A stretch of 64,000 nt of DNA, taken from positions 613,294-677,293 of the forward strand of contig DYJE01000001.1 of the NCBI GenBank assembly GCA_020723285.1, given 5' to 3'. This stretch comes from Desulforapulum autotrophicum (lineage in GTDB: Bacteria > Desulfobacterota > Desulfobacteria > Desulfobacterales > Desulfolunaceae). This document shows, in pieces, positions 16,906-27,386 of this stretch. Under the pieces are notes generated by a model that worked only from the letters and a program-made list of their open reading frames with translations, ran no database searches and was not told the DNA's origin. The translations under genes were made by a program, and so were the position numbers. Every line of letters begins with the position of its first letter. Position 1 is the stretch's first letter.

Positions 16906-17491
16906 AATACTCCTTTAAGGTGCCACGGACAAACAATCGCGCCCGGTGAAGGCGGACCTTCACATTGGCCGTGGTGATGTGAAGAATGTTCGCCGTCTCC
17001 TCCGTGGAGAATCCTTCAATGTCTCTCAAAACAAGAACCAGCCTGTAATCCGTGGGAAGACCCGCAATCGCCTCACGGATTTTTTCCGAAAGCTCCCGGC
17101 TCAGGAGTTTGTCCACAGGCTCCATGGCCCATTCCGGAGGTTCTGTTTTCACCCTGTCCTTTTCGGAGGGCATGAACTCTTCCAGGGACAATTCGCGTTC
17201 CGGCGCGAATCTCGATTTCCGTTTCATTTTGTGGCACACGGACGACGCGATGACATAAAGCCAGTTTTTAAACGTCATTTCAAATCTGAAATCCTTCATG
17301 TATTTGAAAGCGTTGATAAAACTATCCTGAACCATATCTTCTGCATCCTGAGCGGTGGGGCAGATTTTCAGACCGAAATTGTAAATCCGGGTCTGGTATT
17401 TTTCCACAATCCGCTGAAAAAGCCCACGTTCACCCAGCCTTATGGAATCAATCAGCTGCCTGTCTTCATCGTCCAAGTTCTGCCTTGTCAT
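16883..17491 (-). CDS. ECF-family RNA polymerase sigma factor
   Basis: A 202-residue sigma70-family factor with only regions 2 and 4. Region 2 (about 25-95) has YNFGLKICPTAQDAEDMVQDSFINAFKYM and FKNWLYVIASSVCHKMKRK; region 4 (about 140-195) has IAGLPTDYRLVLVLRDIEGFSTEETANILHITTANVKVRLHRAR. I start at the ATG at 17491; the frame runs on to 17674, but that part covers the small peptide gene upstream in another frame. It overlaps its anti-sigma gene and follows the Fe-S/cytochrome b genes on the same strand. The pair may therefore respond to a redox or membrane cue linked to that complex. Confidence 0.88.
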   Translation of the reverse strand: MTRQNLDDEDRQLIDSIRLGERGLFQRIVEKYQTRIYNFGLKICPTAQDAEDMVQDSFINAFKYMKDFRFEMTFKNWLYVIASSVCHKMKRKSRFAPERELSLEEFMPSEKDRVKTEPPEWAMEPVDKLLSRELSEKIREAIAGLPTDYRLVLVLRDIEGFSTEETANILHITTANVKVRLHRARLFVRGTLKEYYENDPAR

Positions 17492-17541
17492 GCTTTGTCC
17501 GACTTCTTTTTCTTGTCCGCCACCTGGCAGGCATCCCGCAT

Positions 17542-17631
17542 TCAGGTGCTGATGCCCATTTTGGGCAGAACAACAAGCTGGAGAAAAACCCAGACACCGA
17601 TGATCAAAAGCATTAATCCGATGTTTTCCAT
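17542..17631 (-). CDS. 29-residue single-pass membrane peptide
   Basis: A short gene with AGGAAAG six bases before its ATG, encoding MENIGLMLLIIGVWV and then a further hydrophobic stretch ending PKMGIST. Nearly the whole chain is one transmembrane helix. It lies 11 bp after the cytochrome b-like gene and 50 bp before the sigma factor start. By position and size it resembles small subunits that stabilise respiratory membrane complexes. The ribosome site, spacing and sensible sequence support a real gene; the role is inference. Confidence 0.65.
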   Translation of the reverse strand: MENIGLMLLIIGVWVFLQLVVLPKMGIST

Positions 17632-17642
17632 AGCTTTCCTTT

Positions 17643-18092
17643 TCAACGTTTCCATGAACGGATTCTTCGTGCAATCACCCGTCCGGATAAAAAAACAAGA
17701 AAGACCATCACAAGCCCCAGATGCACGATATCCAGCAGGGTGATGAAGCCCGGTGAAAAACGGTAGCCGATAAAATTTCTCGCCACAAGAAGGACGCCGG
17801 AAACAAGAATGCCACCAACCAAGACTGCGTAAGCCCCGTCCCCAAGCCATGGCTTTTCTCCACCCTGACGTTGCTCAAGGACGGACCGGGTCAGCCTGTC
17901 AAAGACACTAAAAGAAAAAACAATGGCGAACCCGTAATGCATCACATGGGTCACAGCGAAGTCGGCAAGCCACCCGAAGCCGGGGATATCGGCAATGTAA
18001 TAGCGCTTGAAAATCGGCATCTGTGCAAATCCGCTGAGAAGAAGCATAAAGAAAACAGTTCGTTGAACCATGGTCTGGGTCTTAGGATTCAT
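17643..18092 (-). CDS. Small four-helix membrane protein, cytochrome b-like
   Basis: A 149-residue integral membrane protein with four likely helices (about 10-28, 40-64, 84-107, 115-138). Histidines in VTHVMHYGF (helix 2) and DIVHLGLVM (helix 4) could ligate one or two haems b, as in the FdnI/HybB-type or small cytochrome b561 anchors. Its start overlaps the upstream Fe-S gene by 11 bp, so the two proteins are made together. It probably anchors the exported Fe-S subunit and links it to quinone. No sequence match to a named family is certain. Confidence 0.72.
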   Translation of the reverse strand: MNPKTQTMVQRTVFFMLLLSGFAQMPIFKRYYIADIPGFGWLADFAVTHVMHYGFAIVFSFSVFDRLTRSVLEQRQGGEKPWLGDGAYAVLVGGILVSGVLLVARNFIGYRFSPGFITLLDIVHLGLVMVFLVFLSGRVIARRIRSWKR

Positions 18093-19092
18093 GATTTACC
18101 TCCCCAGGGTTCGCTGTCTTTTTTTCTTCTTTCCCCAGGCCCGCCCGTCTGGCGGTGAGCGCGATTTTCGACAGTGCGCTCACCACCCCGGCGACGGGGG
18201 CGAGAAAAAGGGCGGCCGTCATGGCGTTGCCGTCGGCCATCACATCTTTTTTAGCGGCCAGATCCGGCAGCCCTTTTCCTTTCCGGATCGCGTCGTTCAA
18301 CATCTCAAAAGGCACCGGAGAAACGTAAAGGGTGTTCGTTCCACCGTTTTCCTTGTCACCGTAGACATAACCGCCGATTTCCTTCGCGATCTCATACGCT
18401 CTCGCCACCATTTCCTTGCGGGGGCCTATGGACTGAACGTTTTCAGGACACATGTCGATGCATGCGGGATTTTCGCCTTTCGCGACGTTTTCGTAGCAGC
18501 GGTTGCATTTGTACATCACCCCGTTTCCTGCGAATGCCGGAAGAATGTCGAGATAAAGTCCCACACCGGTCTGCCTCTGGGGAATGTCCCATGGACAGAC
18601 CGCCTGGCATTTAGCGCCGCCGAGACACAGATCGGGGTTGATCACGGAAATTCCATTTTTCTCCTGATGAGCGGCCCCCCAGGGGCAGAGCTTGACGCAG
18701 GGCGGATTGACACAGTGCATGCATCGCCTGGGAATGTAAACCGTCAGGTCCCCTTCAGCCGTTTTCACATCGGCCTGTTGGATCGTCAGCCAGTTATACG
18801 GTGTCAGACGATCCGTGACATCCCGTTTCTCTGACCAGTCTTCCGCTTTCACACGCTTGGGATACATTTTCGGGAAAGGTCTTACAGGTTCGGGAAAAAA
18901 CCTCTGATTCATGTCACGACATGCCGTCACGCACTCCCCGCAACCGACGCACTTCCTCAAATCGTGGAGCGTCGCAAGCGGTTCCTGATCCAGAGCTTTC
19001 ACTGTCAGAGGGATGGTCGCCGTGGCCGCCGCACACGCCACAGCCGCTCCCCCCTTTAGAAAAGCCCTGCGGGATATTCCGTTTTTATTCAT
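18082..19092 (-). CDS. TAT-exported four-cluster ferredoxin subunit (HybA/FdnH-like)
   Basis: Electron-transfer subunit of 336 residues. A twin-arginine signal SRRAFLKGG opens the protein. Four cysteine groups follow: KCVGCGECVTAC, RRCMHCVNPPCVKLCP, DLCLGGAKCQAVCP and KCNRCY...ACIDMCP. The third group has only three cysteines, Gly taking the second position, so it may hold [3Fe-4S]. A C-terminal hydrophobic stretch (about 285-315) may anchor it to the membrane. I start at the ATG at 19092 rather than 19119 because the TAT motif and AGGA fit. The next genes encode a cytochrome b and a tiny membrane peptide, but no molybdopterin or hydrogenase catalytic subunit is in the operon. Confidence 0.85.
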   Translation of the reverse strand: MNKNGISRRAFLKGGAAVACAAATATIPLTVKALDQEPLATLHDLRKCVGCGECVTACRDMNQRFFPEPVRPFPKMYPKRVKAEDWSEKRDVTDRLTPYNWLTIQQADVKTAEGDLTVYIPRRCMHCVNPPCVKLCPWGAAHQEKNGISVINPDLCLGGAKCQAVCPWDIPQRQTGVGLYLDILPAFAGNGVMYKCNRCYENVAKGENPACIDMCPENVQSIGPRKEMVARAYEIAKEIGGYVYGDKENGGTNTLYVSPVPFEMLNDAIRKGKGLPDLAAKKDVMADGNAMTAALFLAPVAGVVSALSKIALTARRAGLGKEEKKTANPGEVNHES

Positions 19093-19216
19093 TTTGCCAA
19101 GTCCTGTTAGGGTTATCATTTCACTCTCGGGATTTCTCCCGATTCTAACAGCGTATAGAACCCGAGAAAACCAAAAGGTTACACGCCCCTTTCATTTTTT
19201 AGTTTTTTTTTAATGG

Positions 19217-19244
19217 TTGGCATCTTCATGTTTTTTGTTATAAA
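19217..19244 (+). promoter_or_regulatory. Sigma70-type promoter
   Basis: TTGGCA (19217-19222), 16 bp, TATAAA (19239-19244), placing the transcript start about 70 nt before the GTG at 19321. It lies in the divergent region 19093-19320. No promoter is obvious for the Fe-S gene on the other strand. Confidence 0.55.
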
Positions 19245-19266
19245 ATACAGTCATCACATCGATTAA

Positions 19267-20286
<1,020 letters not shown>

Positions 20287-20324
20287 TCACCATTTCCAGG
20301 AAACATACCGAAAAGGAGGTTGCC

Positions 20325-20669
20325 ATGGATCATCTTTTGAAAATCAAAGATCAGTTCGACATTCAGATTTTCGATGAAAAACAGGATATTTCATCGCTCA
20401 GGATAAACCACGTCTGCTTTTGCGGCAGCCCGAGAAAGCATCCGGACCGTGACAATAAAATCATCCTGGTCTCAGACCCCTTCGGGACCCATCCCACGTA
20501 TTACGAATTCAACCTTAAAGACATCTCCCTTGTGGAGCGCCTGTCCAATGAAGTGACCATGGATGGTGAAACCGCGGCCACCGCCAGGGTCTGGGTGAAA
20601 AAAGGCAGTGTCGCCATTCATGCCACGCCGTTCATTGTCGAAGATATCAGTATTTCAACAATCCTTTAA
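20325..20669 (+). CDS. Conserved small hypothetical protein
   Basis: A 114-residue soluble protein with a very strong AAAAGGAGG site. The pattern GSPRKHPDRDNKIILVSDPFGTHPTYYEFNLKDIS and then ARVWVKKGSVAIHATPFIVED is one I associate with a conserved family in anaerobes, sometimes loosely labelled inorganic pyrophosphatase. None of the classical pyrophosphatase metal-binding motifs is visible, so I do not support that name. The fold looks beta-rich. It lies between the flavoprotein gene and the chemoreceptor gene on the same strand. A weak hairpin, AGCCC-TTC-GGGTT followed by T residues (20671-20688), ends it. Confidence 0.78.
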   Translation: MDHLLKIKDQFDIQIFDEKQDISSLRINHVCFCGSPRKHPDRDNKIILVSDPFGTHPTYYEFNLKDISLVERLSNEVTMDGETAATARVWVKKGSVAIHATPFIVEDISISTIL

Positions 20670-20710
20670 GCCCTTCGGGTTTTTATCCCCCCGAACGATA
20701 AGGACGACCC

Positions 20711-22357
20711 ATGACCATCAAAACCAAACTTATGATTTCAACCGTTGGACTTTCCGCCGTGATCATCCTGATGTTTTCCCTCACGTATTACGTCACGGGC
20801 CAGCAGAAAAACGATGGTCTAGTCATCAATCTCGCAGGGCGGCAGCGAATGCTCAACCAGATGATCACAAAAGAAATTCTGTTTGTGGCCATGACCAGCA
20901 AAACTGCTGGGACAAAGCCCACTGAAATCATCGATTCACTGAAACACAAAATAGGCATTTTCGAAAAAACACTGAACGCCCTCAAGAATTCAGGGGAAAT
21001 CCCCATGAGCCTGGACCCCTTGGTCACAGCCACGCGAGAATGCCCCAGGGCCACGGAACCTGTTTATTCCCAACTCGAAAAAATCACCGGCCTCTGGAAA
21101 GATTTTGCAGATCATCTGAACACGGTAATAGCTGGTGACACCATCTCCGACTCGGACCTTGATTATATCATGGCTCATAACCTGCCCCTCAACAAAGAAA
21201 TCGACGCAGCCGTCAAAATGCTTCAGGATCAGTCGGAAAAGAAAGTTGGCCATCTGCTCACCGGCCAGATCACCGGTGTCAGCCTGGGCATGATTTTTAT
21301 CGTATTCTCATTGACCACTGTGGGAACGGTTCTCAAACGGCTTGGACTGGTCCGGAAATTCGCCGATCAGCTGGGCAACGGGGACCTGACGGTCAATTCG
21401 GGGTTCACGAGCCGTGACGAACTGGGCCGGATCGGCTCCGATCTGGACACCATGGTTCAAAAGCTCCGATCCATGATCGTCACCATCCACTCCGACTCGG
21501 AAAAACTCCATGCGTCTTCCGGGTCTCTGAATTCCGTGTCCAGAGCCATGTCCAAAGAAGCCAAAGGTGTATCCATGCTTTCAGGCAGCGTGGCCGCCGC
21601 GGCCGAAGAAATGAGTGCCAACATGAATTCCGTGGCGGCCGCCACGGAACAGGCTTCGACCAACATCGACCGGGTGGCTTTATCATCCGAAGGCATGATG
21701 AGAACCCTCGAAGATGTCACAGCGAGCACGGAAAAAGCCCGTGCCATGACCAGCCATGCCGTGGCTGAAGCTGAAAACGCCTCGGAAAGGGTGAATGAGC
21801 TGGGCCTTGCAGCTGTGGAAATCGGGAATGTGACGGAAACCATCACAGAGATATCTGAACAGACCAATCTTCTGGCCCTGAACGCCACCATCGAAGCAGC
21901 CCGCGCCGGAGAAGCAGGAAAAGGATTCAGCGTCGTGGCCAACGAAATCAAGGAACTGGCGCGCCAGACCGCTGAAGCGACCCGTGAAATCAAAATGAAA
22001 ATAGAACGGATCCAAAGCTCGACACGGGAATCCGTTGAAAAAATCCAGGCAATTTCCCGTGTAAACAACCAGGTGAACGACATTGTGGGGACCATCACCG
22101 AAAAAGTGGATGAACAGAGCAGGACCACCCGGGAAATCACCAACAATGTCTTTCAGGCATCCCAGGGGACACGTGAAGTCACTGAAAATACGACCCAGGC
22201 GTCCATCGCCTCATCGGAGGTGGCAAAAGACATCGCCAACGTCAACCATGCGTCAAACACCCTTTTTGCCAACATTTCCCAAGTCAGCGGCAATGCCATG
22301 GAACTTTCCGATCTGGCTGAAAATCTGAAAAACACCGTTGGCCGTTTCAGGATCTGA
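20711..22357 (+). CDS. Methyl-accepting chemotaxis protein with PilJ-type sensor
   Basis: A 548-residue membrane chemoreceptor. TM1 (about 8-28) and TM2 (185-207) bracket a periplasmic four-helix PilJ-type domain (30-183), recognised by [19 protein letters not shown] near the N-terminus. HAMP covers 208-260. The cytoplasmic signalling domain has the conserved hairpin tip [37 protein letters not shown] (381-417), which contacts CheA and CheW. PilJ sensors are linked to type IV pilus or twitching systems and, in the NarX-like branch, to nitrate or nitrite binding; the ligand here is unknown. No che genes are in the window. Confidence 0.92.
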   Translation: MTIKTKLMISTVGLSAVIILMFSLTYYVTGQQKNDGLVINLAGRQRMLNQMITKEILFVAMTSKTAGTKPTEIIDSLKHKIGIFEKTLNALKNSGEIPMSLDPLVTATRECPRATEPVYSQLEKITGLWKDFADHLNTVIAGDTISDSDLDYIMAHNLPLNKEIDAAVKMLQDQSEKKVGHLLTGQITGVSLGMIFIVFSLTTVGTVLKRLGLVRKFADQLGNGDLTVNSGFTSRDELGRIGSDLDTMVQKLRSMIVTIHSDSEKLHASSGSLNSVSRAMSKEAKGVSMLSGSVAAAAEEMSANMNSVAAATEQASTNIDRVALSSEGMMRTLEDVTASTEKARAMTSHAVAEAENASERVNELGLAAVEIGNVTETITEISEQTNLLALNATIEAARAGEAGKGFSVVANEIKELARQTAEATREIKMKIERIQSSTRESVEKIQAISRVNNQVNDIVGTITEKVDEQSRTTREITNNVFQASQGTREVTENTTQASIASSEVAKDIANVNHASNTLFANISQVSGNAMELSDLAENLKNTVGRFRI

Positions 22358-22365
22358 CAGCTTTG

Positions 22366-23769
22366 TTAAAAAAAACTCGATCCGTCCCAGCAATGGGTGC
22401 ACAGAGTTTCTTTGGGGAGCCCGATGGCGGTTACAAGGTCGTCCAGCTTCTGATAGCGGAGGCTGGTGAGCTTCAATCTCGTGCGGATATGCTCGACCAT
22501 GGCACCATGACAGTCCGATCCGTCCGTGGCGTAAAGTGAAAGATCCGGCGTTCCCGGTTGTTCAAGATCATCAATGGCTTTTCTTCCGGCCAGATCCAGA
22601 GTCGATCTTGATGTTGAAAAGTTCAGGAACTCGCAAGGGTAGATCAGACATGGACAGGCGATGCGCATGTGTATTTCCCTCGCTCCGAATTCATGAAGAA
22701 TCTGGACGTTGTCCTGGAGCTGGGTGCCCCTCACCACCGAATCGTCGCAAAATATGATGCTTTTTCCTTCGATGATCTCACAGATGGGAATCAGTTTCAT
22801 GCGGGCCACAAGATCCCGCATTTTCTGGTTCTGGGGCATGAAGCTCCGAGGCCAGGTGGGGGTGTACTTCACGTAAGGCCTCATGTAAGGCAGCCGCGAT
22901 TCGTGCGCAAACCCGAGACCATGACCGATCCCGGAGTCGGGAATTCCCCCTACAAGATCCGCTTTCACGTTTTCCCTTCTGGCCAGCGCCGCTCCGCATT
23001 GGTAACGCACCGTCTCGGTGTTAATGCCCTCGTAACTGGACGCCGGATACCCGTAATACACCCAGAGGAATGAACAGACCTGCATTTTGTCACCGGGTTT
23101 CTGAACCTGTTCAAGACCTTCCGCTGTCATGAGGATCACCTCGCCCGGTCCGACATAACAATCGACCTGGAAACCAAGATTGGGAAACGCACAGGACTCG
23201 GAACTGGCGGCATAGGCGTTGTCCTTTTTTCCAATGATGATGGGTGTCCTACCCAGTTTGTCCCGAGCGACAAATATCCCCTTTTCAGTGAGGACAAGCA
23301 TGGAGCAAGACCCTTTGATGCGATCCTGGGCGTATCGTATGCCTTCGGAAAAACTCCCTTTCTGGCTTATCAAAGTTCCGACGACTTCCGTGGGACTCGG
23401 ACCTCCGGAACTTGTTTCGGACAGGTGAATGTTCTGAGCGAATGCATCGCGGATCAGTTCGTCCATATTGGTGATTTTCCCTACCATCACCACGGCGAAA
23501 CGGCCCAGATGGGAAAACAGAACAATGGGCTGCGCATCTGTGTCGCTGATGACGCCCACACCCGCATGTCCGGTCAGTTCATGAAGTTCCGGCTCGAATT
23601 TGTTTCTAAAATAAGCGTTTTCAAGACTGTGGATAGACCGGTGAAACCCGTCTGAGTCCAGTGTGGCGATGCCACCCCGTCGGGTCCCGAGGTGCGACAG
23701 GTAATCTGTGCCGTAAAAAAGATCAGTCGCGCAACCCGATGTCGAACAACACCCAAAAAAGCCACCCAT
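22366..23769 (-). CDS. Amidophosphoribosyltransferase paralogue without the nucleophile cysteine
   Basis: A 467-residue PurF-like protein. PurF turns PRPP and glutamine into phosphoribosylamine. The phosphoribosyltransferase half is intact, with the PRPP motif IIFCDDSVVRGTQLQ (about 338-352), GGIPDSGIGHGLG and a C-terminal CTHCWDG that could ligand Fe-S with other cysteines. The N-terminal glutaminase half aligns, but where PurF has Cys-Gly-x-Phe-Gly after the initiator Met this protein reads GGFFG, so the Ntn nucleophile is Gly. The SHLGTRRGG segment, in place of the usual LQHRGQEGAG, marks the paralogue branch. It may use free ammonia or serve a regulatory role. It converges on the chemoreceptor gene, with only 8 bp between stops, and has GGGGG before its ATG. 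Confidence 0.8.
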   Translation of the reverse strand: MGGFFGCCSTSGCATDLFYGTDYLSHLGTRRGGIATLDSDGFHRSIHSLENAYFRNKFEPELHELTGHAGVGVISDTDAQPIVLFSHLGRFAVVMVGKITNMDELIRDAFAQNIHLSETSSGGPSPTEVVGTLISQKGSFSEGIRYAQDRIKGSCSMLVLTEKGIFVARDKLGRTPIIIGKKDNAYAASSESCAFPNLGFQVDCYVGPGEVILMTAEGLEQVQKPGDKMQVCSFLWVYYGYPASSYEGINTETVRYQCGAALARRENVKADLVGGIPDSGIGHGLGFAHESRLPYMRPYVKYTPTWPRSFMPQNQKMRDLVARMKLIPICEIIEGKSIIFCDDSVVRGTQLQDNVQILHEFGAREIHMRIACPCLIYPCEFLNFSTSRSTLDLAGRKAIDDLEQPGTPDLSLYATDGSDCHGAMVEHIRTRLKLTSLRYQKLDDLVTAIGLPKETLCTHCWDGSSFF

Positions 23770-23920
23770 GCGTCACCCCCGCTTATCATTCGTGTTAGTC
23801 ACTCCCATTGAAAACATTTTTTTTCTTAGTGTCTGCGCAACCGTCTGTCAATTAAAAACCCTGCCCTCCATTGCATTTTTGCAATAAAGACACTCCTACA
23901 GAAATGAAAAAAATGAAGGA

Positions 23921-24604
23921 TTATGGAGCAGTCCAGGACCCCGACCATGTGGAATGCTTCAGAGATCGGTTTATAACTTCAAGAAAATCATCCCGGGGTA
24001 TTTCACGAGCTCCGAAACTCATAAGGTGCTCTGTTTTCACCTGGCAGTCGATGAGATCAAAATCCAGATCCGCCAGTTTCAGGCACAGTGTGGCAAAAGC
24101 GGCTTTGGACGCGTTGGGTTCTCTGGCAAACATGGATTCCCCGAAAAAGCATCGTCCCAGGGAAACACCGTAAAGGCCCCCGGCCAGCGTATCACCCTTC
24201 CAGGCTTCCACAGAATGCGCATAACCTTTCAGGTGAAGCCGGATGTAGGCCTCGATCATGTTTTGACCAATCCATGTCCCCTGCCCCTGATCCGTCCGGA
24301 TGGATGCACAGGCGTTGATGACCTGGTCAAACGCCGTGTCCAGGGTAATCCGGTATACTTGACGCTTGAGTATTTTTCTGAGGCTTCGGGATATCCGGAT
24401 TTCAGGGGGGTACAGAACGAGCCGTGGATCGGGTGACCACCAAAGCACCGGCTCGTCCCAGTTATACCAGGGAAAAATTCCCATCTGATAGGCAAGGAGA
24501 AGACGTTCCACGGAAAGATCCCCGCCCACAGCCAGGAGTCCGTCTTCTCGGGCCAGGAAAGCGGGAGGGAATTCGATCCGGTGAGAAAGTCGAAATACGG
24601 GCAT
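23921..24604 (-). CDS. aat: Leucyl/phenylalanyl-tRNA-protein transferase
   Basis: Adds Leu or Phe to N-terminal Arg or Lys of proteins, creating N-degrons recognised by ClpS. The 227-residue length is normal. Motifs include GLLAVGGDLS, YQMGIFPWY, LWWSPDPRLVL, GTWIGQNMIEAYIRLH, GYAHSVEAW and GGLYGVSLGRCFFGESMF. It lies directly downstream of clpA and clpS on the same strand (29 bp from clpA), so the whole N-end rule module (substrate tagger, adaptor, unfoldase) is in one operon. The ribosome site before this ATG is weak, suggesting coupling to clpA. Confidence 0.95.
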   Translation of the reverse strand: MPVFRLSHRIEFPPAFLAREDGLLAVGGDLSVERLLLAYQMGIFPWYNWDEPVLWWSPDPRLVLYPPEIRISRSLRKILKRQVYRITLDTAFDQVINACASIRTDQGQGTWIGQNMIEAYIRLHLKGYAHSVEAWKGDTLAGGLYGVSLGRCFFGESMFAREPNASKAAFATLCLKLADLDFDLIDCQVKTEHLMSFGAREIPRDDFLEVINRSLKHSTWSGSWTAP

Positions 24605-24633
24605 GAATCATGTCTGCTTAAGCTGAACGTCCG

Positions 24634-26868
24634 TTATTTGTAAGCGAATGACAATTTATCCTGTTTGACGCCGATGGTGACGCGGCCGCCCTTGCTGAGT
24701 CTGCCGAACAGTATTTCATCGGACAGAACGTCCTTGATCTCCGTCTGGATCAGACGTGAAAGCGGACGGGCTCCGTACCGGCTGTCATAGCCGTTTTTAG
24801 CAAGCCATGCCTTGGCTGACGGTGACAGGTGGATGGCCACTTTCTTGTCCGCGATCTGGGTTTCCAGCTCACGGATGAATTTGTCCACAACCTGTTCCAT
24901 GATTTTCATGTCAAGGGCGTTGAAGGTGATGATGGCATCCAGCCTGTTCCGGAATTCCGGCGAGAACAGGCGCTCGATGGCTGTTTTTCCTTTGTCTTTC
25001 ACATCGCTTTTCGGATCACCGAAACCGATGGTTTTGGTGCTCATCTCGCGGGCACCGGCATTGGAAGACATGATGATGATCACGTTTCTGAAATCCGCCT
25101 TTTTGCCGTTGTTGTCCGTCAGGGTCCCGTGATCAAACACCTGGAGAAGGATATTGATCAGGTCCGGATGGGCCTTTTCAATTTCATCCAGCAGAAGGAC
25201 GCTGTGGGGGTATTTCCTGATCTGGTCCGTGAGGAGACCGCCCTGATCAAATCCCACATAGCCCGGAGGCGCGCCGATAAGCCGCGCCACGGAATGCTTT
25301 TCCATGTATTCGCTCATGTCGAAACGAAGGAATTCCACGCCCAGAGTTTTCGACAGTTGTTTGGCCACTTCCGTTTTACCCACGCCGGTGGGGCCCGTGA
25401 AAAGAAAGGACCCGATGGGCTTGTCCGGTGAGGACAGACCGGCCCTTGAACGTTTGATGGATGTGGCAAGACCTTCAATGGCGTCGTCCTGACCGAATAT
25501 GACGCTCTGAAGCCGTTTGGCAAGGGTTTTGAGCTTGGACCTGTCCGAGGTGGATACGGTTTTCGCAGGGATACGGGCCATGGAGGCCACGATTTTTTCA
25601 ATATCGGCCACCCGGATCTTCTTTTTTCCATCTCCCCCTTCAAGACGGCTGAGAACCCCGGCCTCATCGATGACATCGATGGCCTTGTCGGGAAGATACC
25701 TGTCGTTGATGTATTTCCCTGAAAGCTCGGCGGCGGCCTCGATGGCCTGCTCGGTGTACTCCACGTTGTGATGGGCTTCGTAGCAGTGTTTGAGCCCGCT
25801 CAGAATCTGAACGGTTTCAGGTATGCTGGGTTCCGCCACATCGATTTTTTCGAACCTGCGGGAAAGGGCCCGGTCTTTTTCAAAATGGTTTTTATATTCC
25901 TCATGGGTGGTGGAACCCATGCAGCGAAGTTCACCCACGGTCAGCACAGGTTTCAGGATGTTCGAGGCATCGATGGAACCGCTGCTGGTGGCCCCGGCTC
26001 CCACGACGGTATGGATCTCATCGATATATAGAATGACGTTATCCATGGTCTTCAGTTCATTCAAAACACCTTTGAGCCGCTGCTCGAAATCACCACGAAA
26101 CTTGGTTCCGGCGAGCACAGCAGCGAGATCCAGGGAAAACAGACGGGCATCCAAAAGAATGTCGGGCACTTCGCCGTCATAGATCCTCTGGGCAAGACCT
26201 TCGGCGATGGCTGTTTTACCCACCCCGGGATCACCCACAAACACCGGATTGTTCTTACGTCTGCGGCACAGAACCTGGATCACACGCTGAAGTTCGGTTG
26301 ACCGTCCGATCAGGGGGTCGATTTTGCCCTGCCCGGCTTTTTTCACCAGATCCACGGTGTAAAGTTCAAGAGGGTTGTCCTTCTTTTTCTTTTTTCCATC
26401 TTCACCGGTGGAGTCGTCGGCATCTTCCTTTTCAACGGGCTGGGGACGCCCATGAGAGATGTATTTCAGAACCGAAAGGCGGGAAACGCCTTCTGATTCC
26501 AGGTAATAGGTGGCATGGGAGTCTTTTTCCTGAAATATGGACGCCAGGATATCCCCCACGTGGACTTCCTGTTTTTCAGCGGAGCGGACATGATTCACCG
26601 CACGCTGGATCACTCGCTGAAACCCCACGGTCTGCTGGAGAACATAATCACCGTCGTCCGAAAAACGTTCCAGCCTGTCCGTGAAGAACTTTTCGAGCTT
26701 CTTTTTAATGTTCTCCGTATCGCCGCCGCAATGCTCGATGATATCGATACCCTCATGGTCATGGAGAATGGCAAACAGCACGTGCTCCACGCACACATAT
26801 TCATGCCGTCTCTTCTTTGCCTCACGAACCGCAAGTCCAAGTGTCGCGCTCAGTTCTTTGCTGATCAT
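24634..26868 (-). CDS. clpA: ClpA, ATPase subunit of the ClpAP protease
   Basis: Hexameric AAA+ unfoldase that feeds substrates to ClpP. The 744 residues comprise a double Clp-N domain (about 1-140), a Lys/Asp-rich linker, AAA1 with Walker A GDPGVGKT (about 213-220) and Walker B LYIDEIHT, then AAA2 with GPTGVGKT (about 495-502), Walker [12 protein letters not shown] and the C-terminal D2 small domain. The short M-domain of ClpB is absent and the N-domain matches ClpA. It starts 3 bp after the clpS stop, with AAAGGA overlapping that stop. clpP is not in the window. Confidence 0.95.
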   Translation of the reverse strand: MISKELSATLGLAVREAKKRRHEYVCVEHVLFAILHDHEGIDIIEHCGGDTENIKKKLEKFFTDRLERFSDDGDYVLQQTVGFQRVIQRAVNHVRSAEKQEVHVGDILASIFQEKDSHATYYLESEGVSRLSVLKYISHGRPQPVEKEDADDSTGEDGKKKKKDNPLELYTVDLVKKAGQGKIDPLIGRSTELQRVIQVLCRRRKNNPVFVGDPGVGKTAIAEGLAQRIYDGEVPDILLDARLFSLDLAAVLAGTKFRGDFEQRLKGVLNELKTMDNVILYIDEIHTVVGAGATSSGSIDASNILKPVLTVGELRCMGSTTHEEYKNHFEKDRALSRRFEKIDVAEPSIPETVQILSGLKHCYEAHHNVEYTEQAIEAAAELSGKYINDRYLPDKAIDVIDEAGVLSRLEGGDGKKKIRVADIEKIVASMARIPAKTVSTSDRSKLKTLAKRLQSVIFGQDDAIEGLATSIKRSRAGLSSPDKPIGSFLFTGPTGVGKTEVAKQLSKTLGVEFLRFDMSEYMEKHSVARLIGAPPGYVGFDQGGLLTDQIRKYPHSVLLLDEIEKAHPDLINILLQVFDHGTLTDNNGKKADFRNVIIIMSSNAGAREMSTKTIGFGDPKSDVKDKGKTAIERLFSPEFRNRLDAIITFNALDMKIMEQVVDKFIRELETQIADKKVAIHLSPSAKAWLAKNGYDSRYGARPLSRLIQTEIKDVLSDEILFGRLSKGGRVTIGVKQDKLSFAYK

Positions 26869-26871
26869 AAT

Positions 26872-27186
26872 CTATTCCTTTTCCATGGTACTGCGAAGGG
26901 GATAACCGTTCTCTTCAGCCAGTCTGTGAACTGTGCCTGTTTTTGTTTCAGCGATTTCATAGGTGTAAACCCCGCACACCCCGCTTCCCTGATTGTGGAC
27001 GCTCATCATGATCTGTGTCGCCGACTCGACAGACTTGTTGAAGACCCTCATCAGAATCTCAACCACAAAATCCATGGGCGTATAATCGTCATTCATCAGG
27101 AGGACTCTGTACATCGGTGGTTCAGCCAGCAGGGTATCCTGGTCCGTGACTGCCTGATCTTCTCTGCCAGGATCATTCAAACCCAT
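26872..27186 (-). CDS. clpS: ClpS adaptor protein
   Basis: N-degron adaptor for ClpA, 104 residues. Core motif [27 protein letters not shown] (about 24-50) contains the NDD-x-TP-M-F signature that shapes the N-degron pocket, and [19 protein letters not shown] follows. I start at the ATG at 27186 because GGAGG lies ten bases upstream; the frame continues to 27252 without support. It is first in the clpS-clpA-aat module. The gap to secA (27187-27386) shows nothing else. Confidence 0.94.
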   Translation of the reverse strand: MGLNDPGREDQAVTDQDTLLAEPPMYRVLLMNDDYTPMDFVVEILMRVFNKSVESATQIMMSVHNQGSGVCGVYTYEIAETKTGTVHRLAEENGYPLRSTMEKE

Positions 27187-27386
27187 GGATACAAAACCTC
27201 CGTCATTATATTTGTCGGCACAAACGGCCTTTTTATTTAACGTGAAAAACATATCGTCGTAAATATTCCATCACTACAATGCCAAAAGAGCTTAGGATCA
27301 ATGTAAGATGAGCCCTGTTGAATTGCAAGATGGTTTTGTAAGAATGATGATCCCGAAAGCCCGTTCTGCCAATCTCTATGATCGAA

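Noticed and set aside
20325..20669. Inorganic pyrophosphatase label for the 114-residue protein
   Set aside because: I recall the label on similar proteins, but none of the acidic metal-binding motifs of either pyrophosphatase family is present.
22366..23769. Calling this gene purF
   Set aside because: The glutaminase nucleophile Cys is absent and the LQHRGQEGAG-type segment is changed, so the symbol would imply an activity the sequence does not support.
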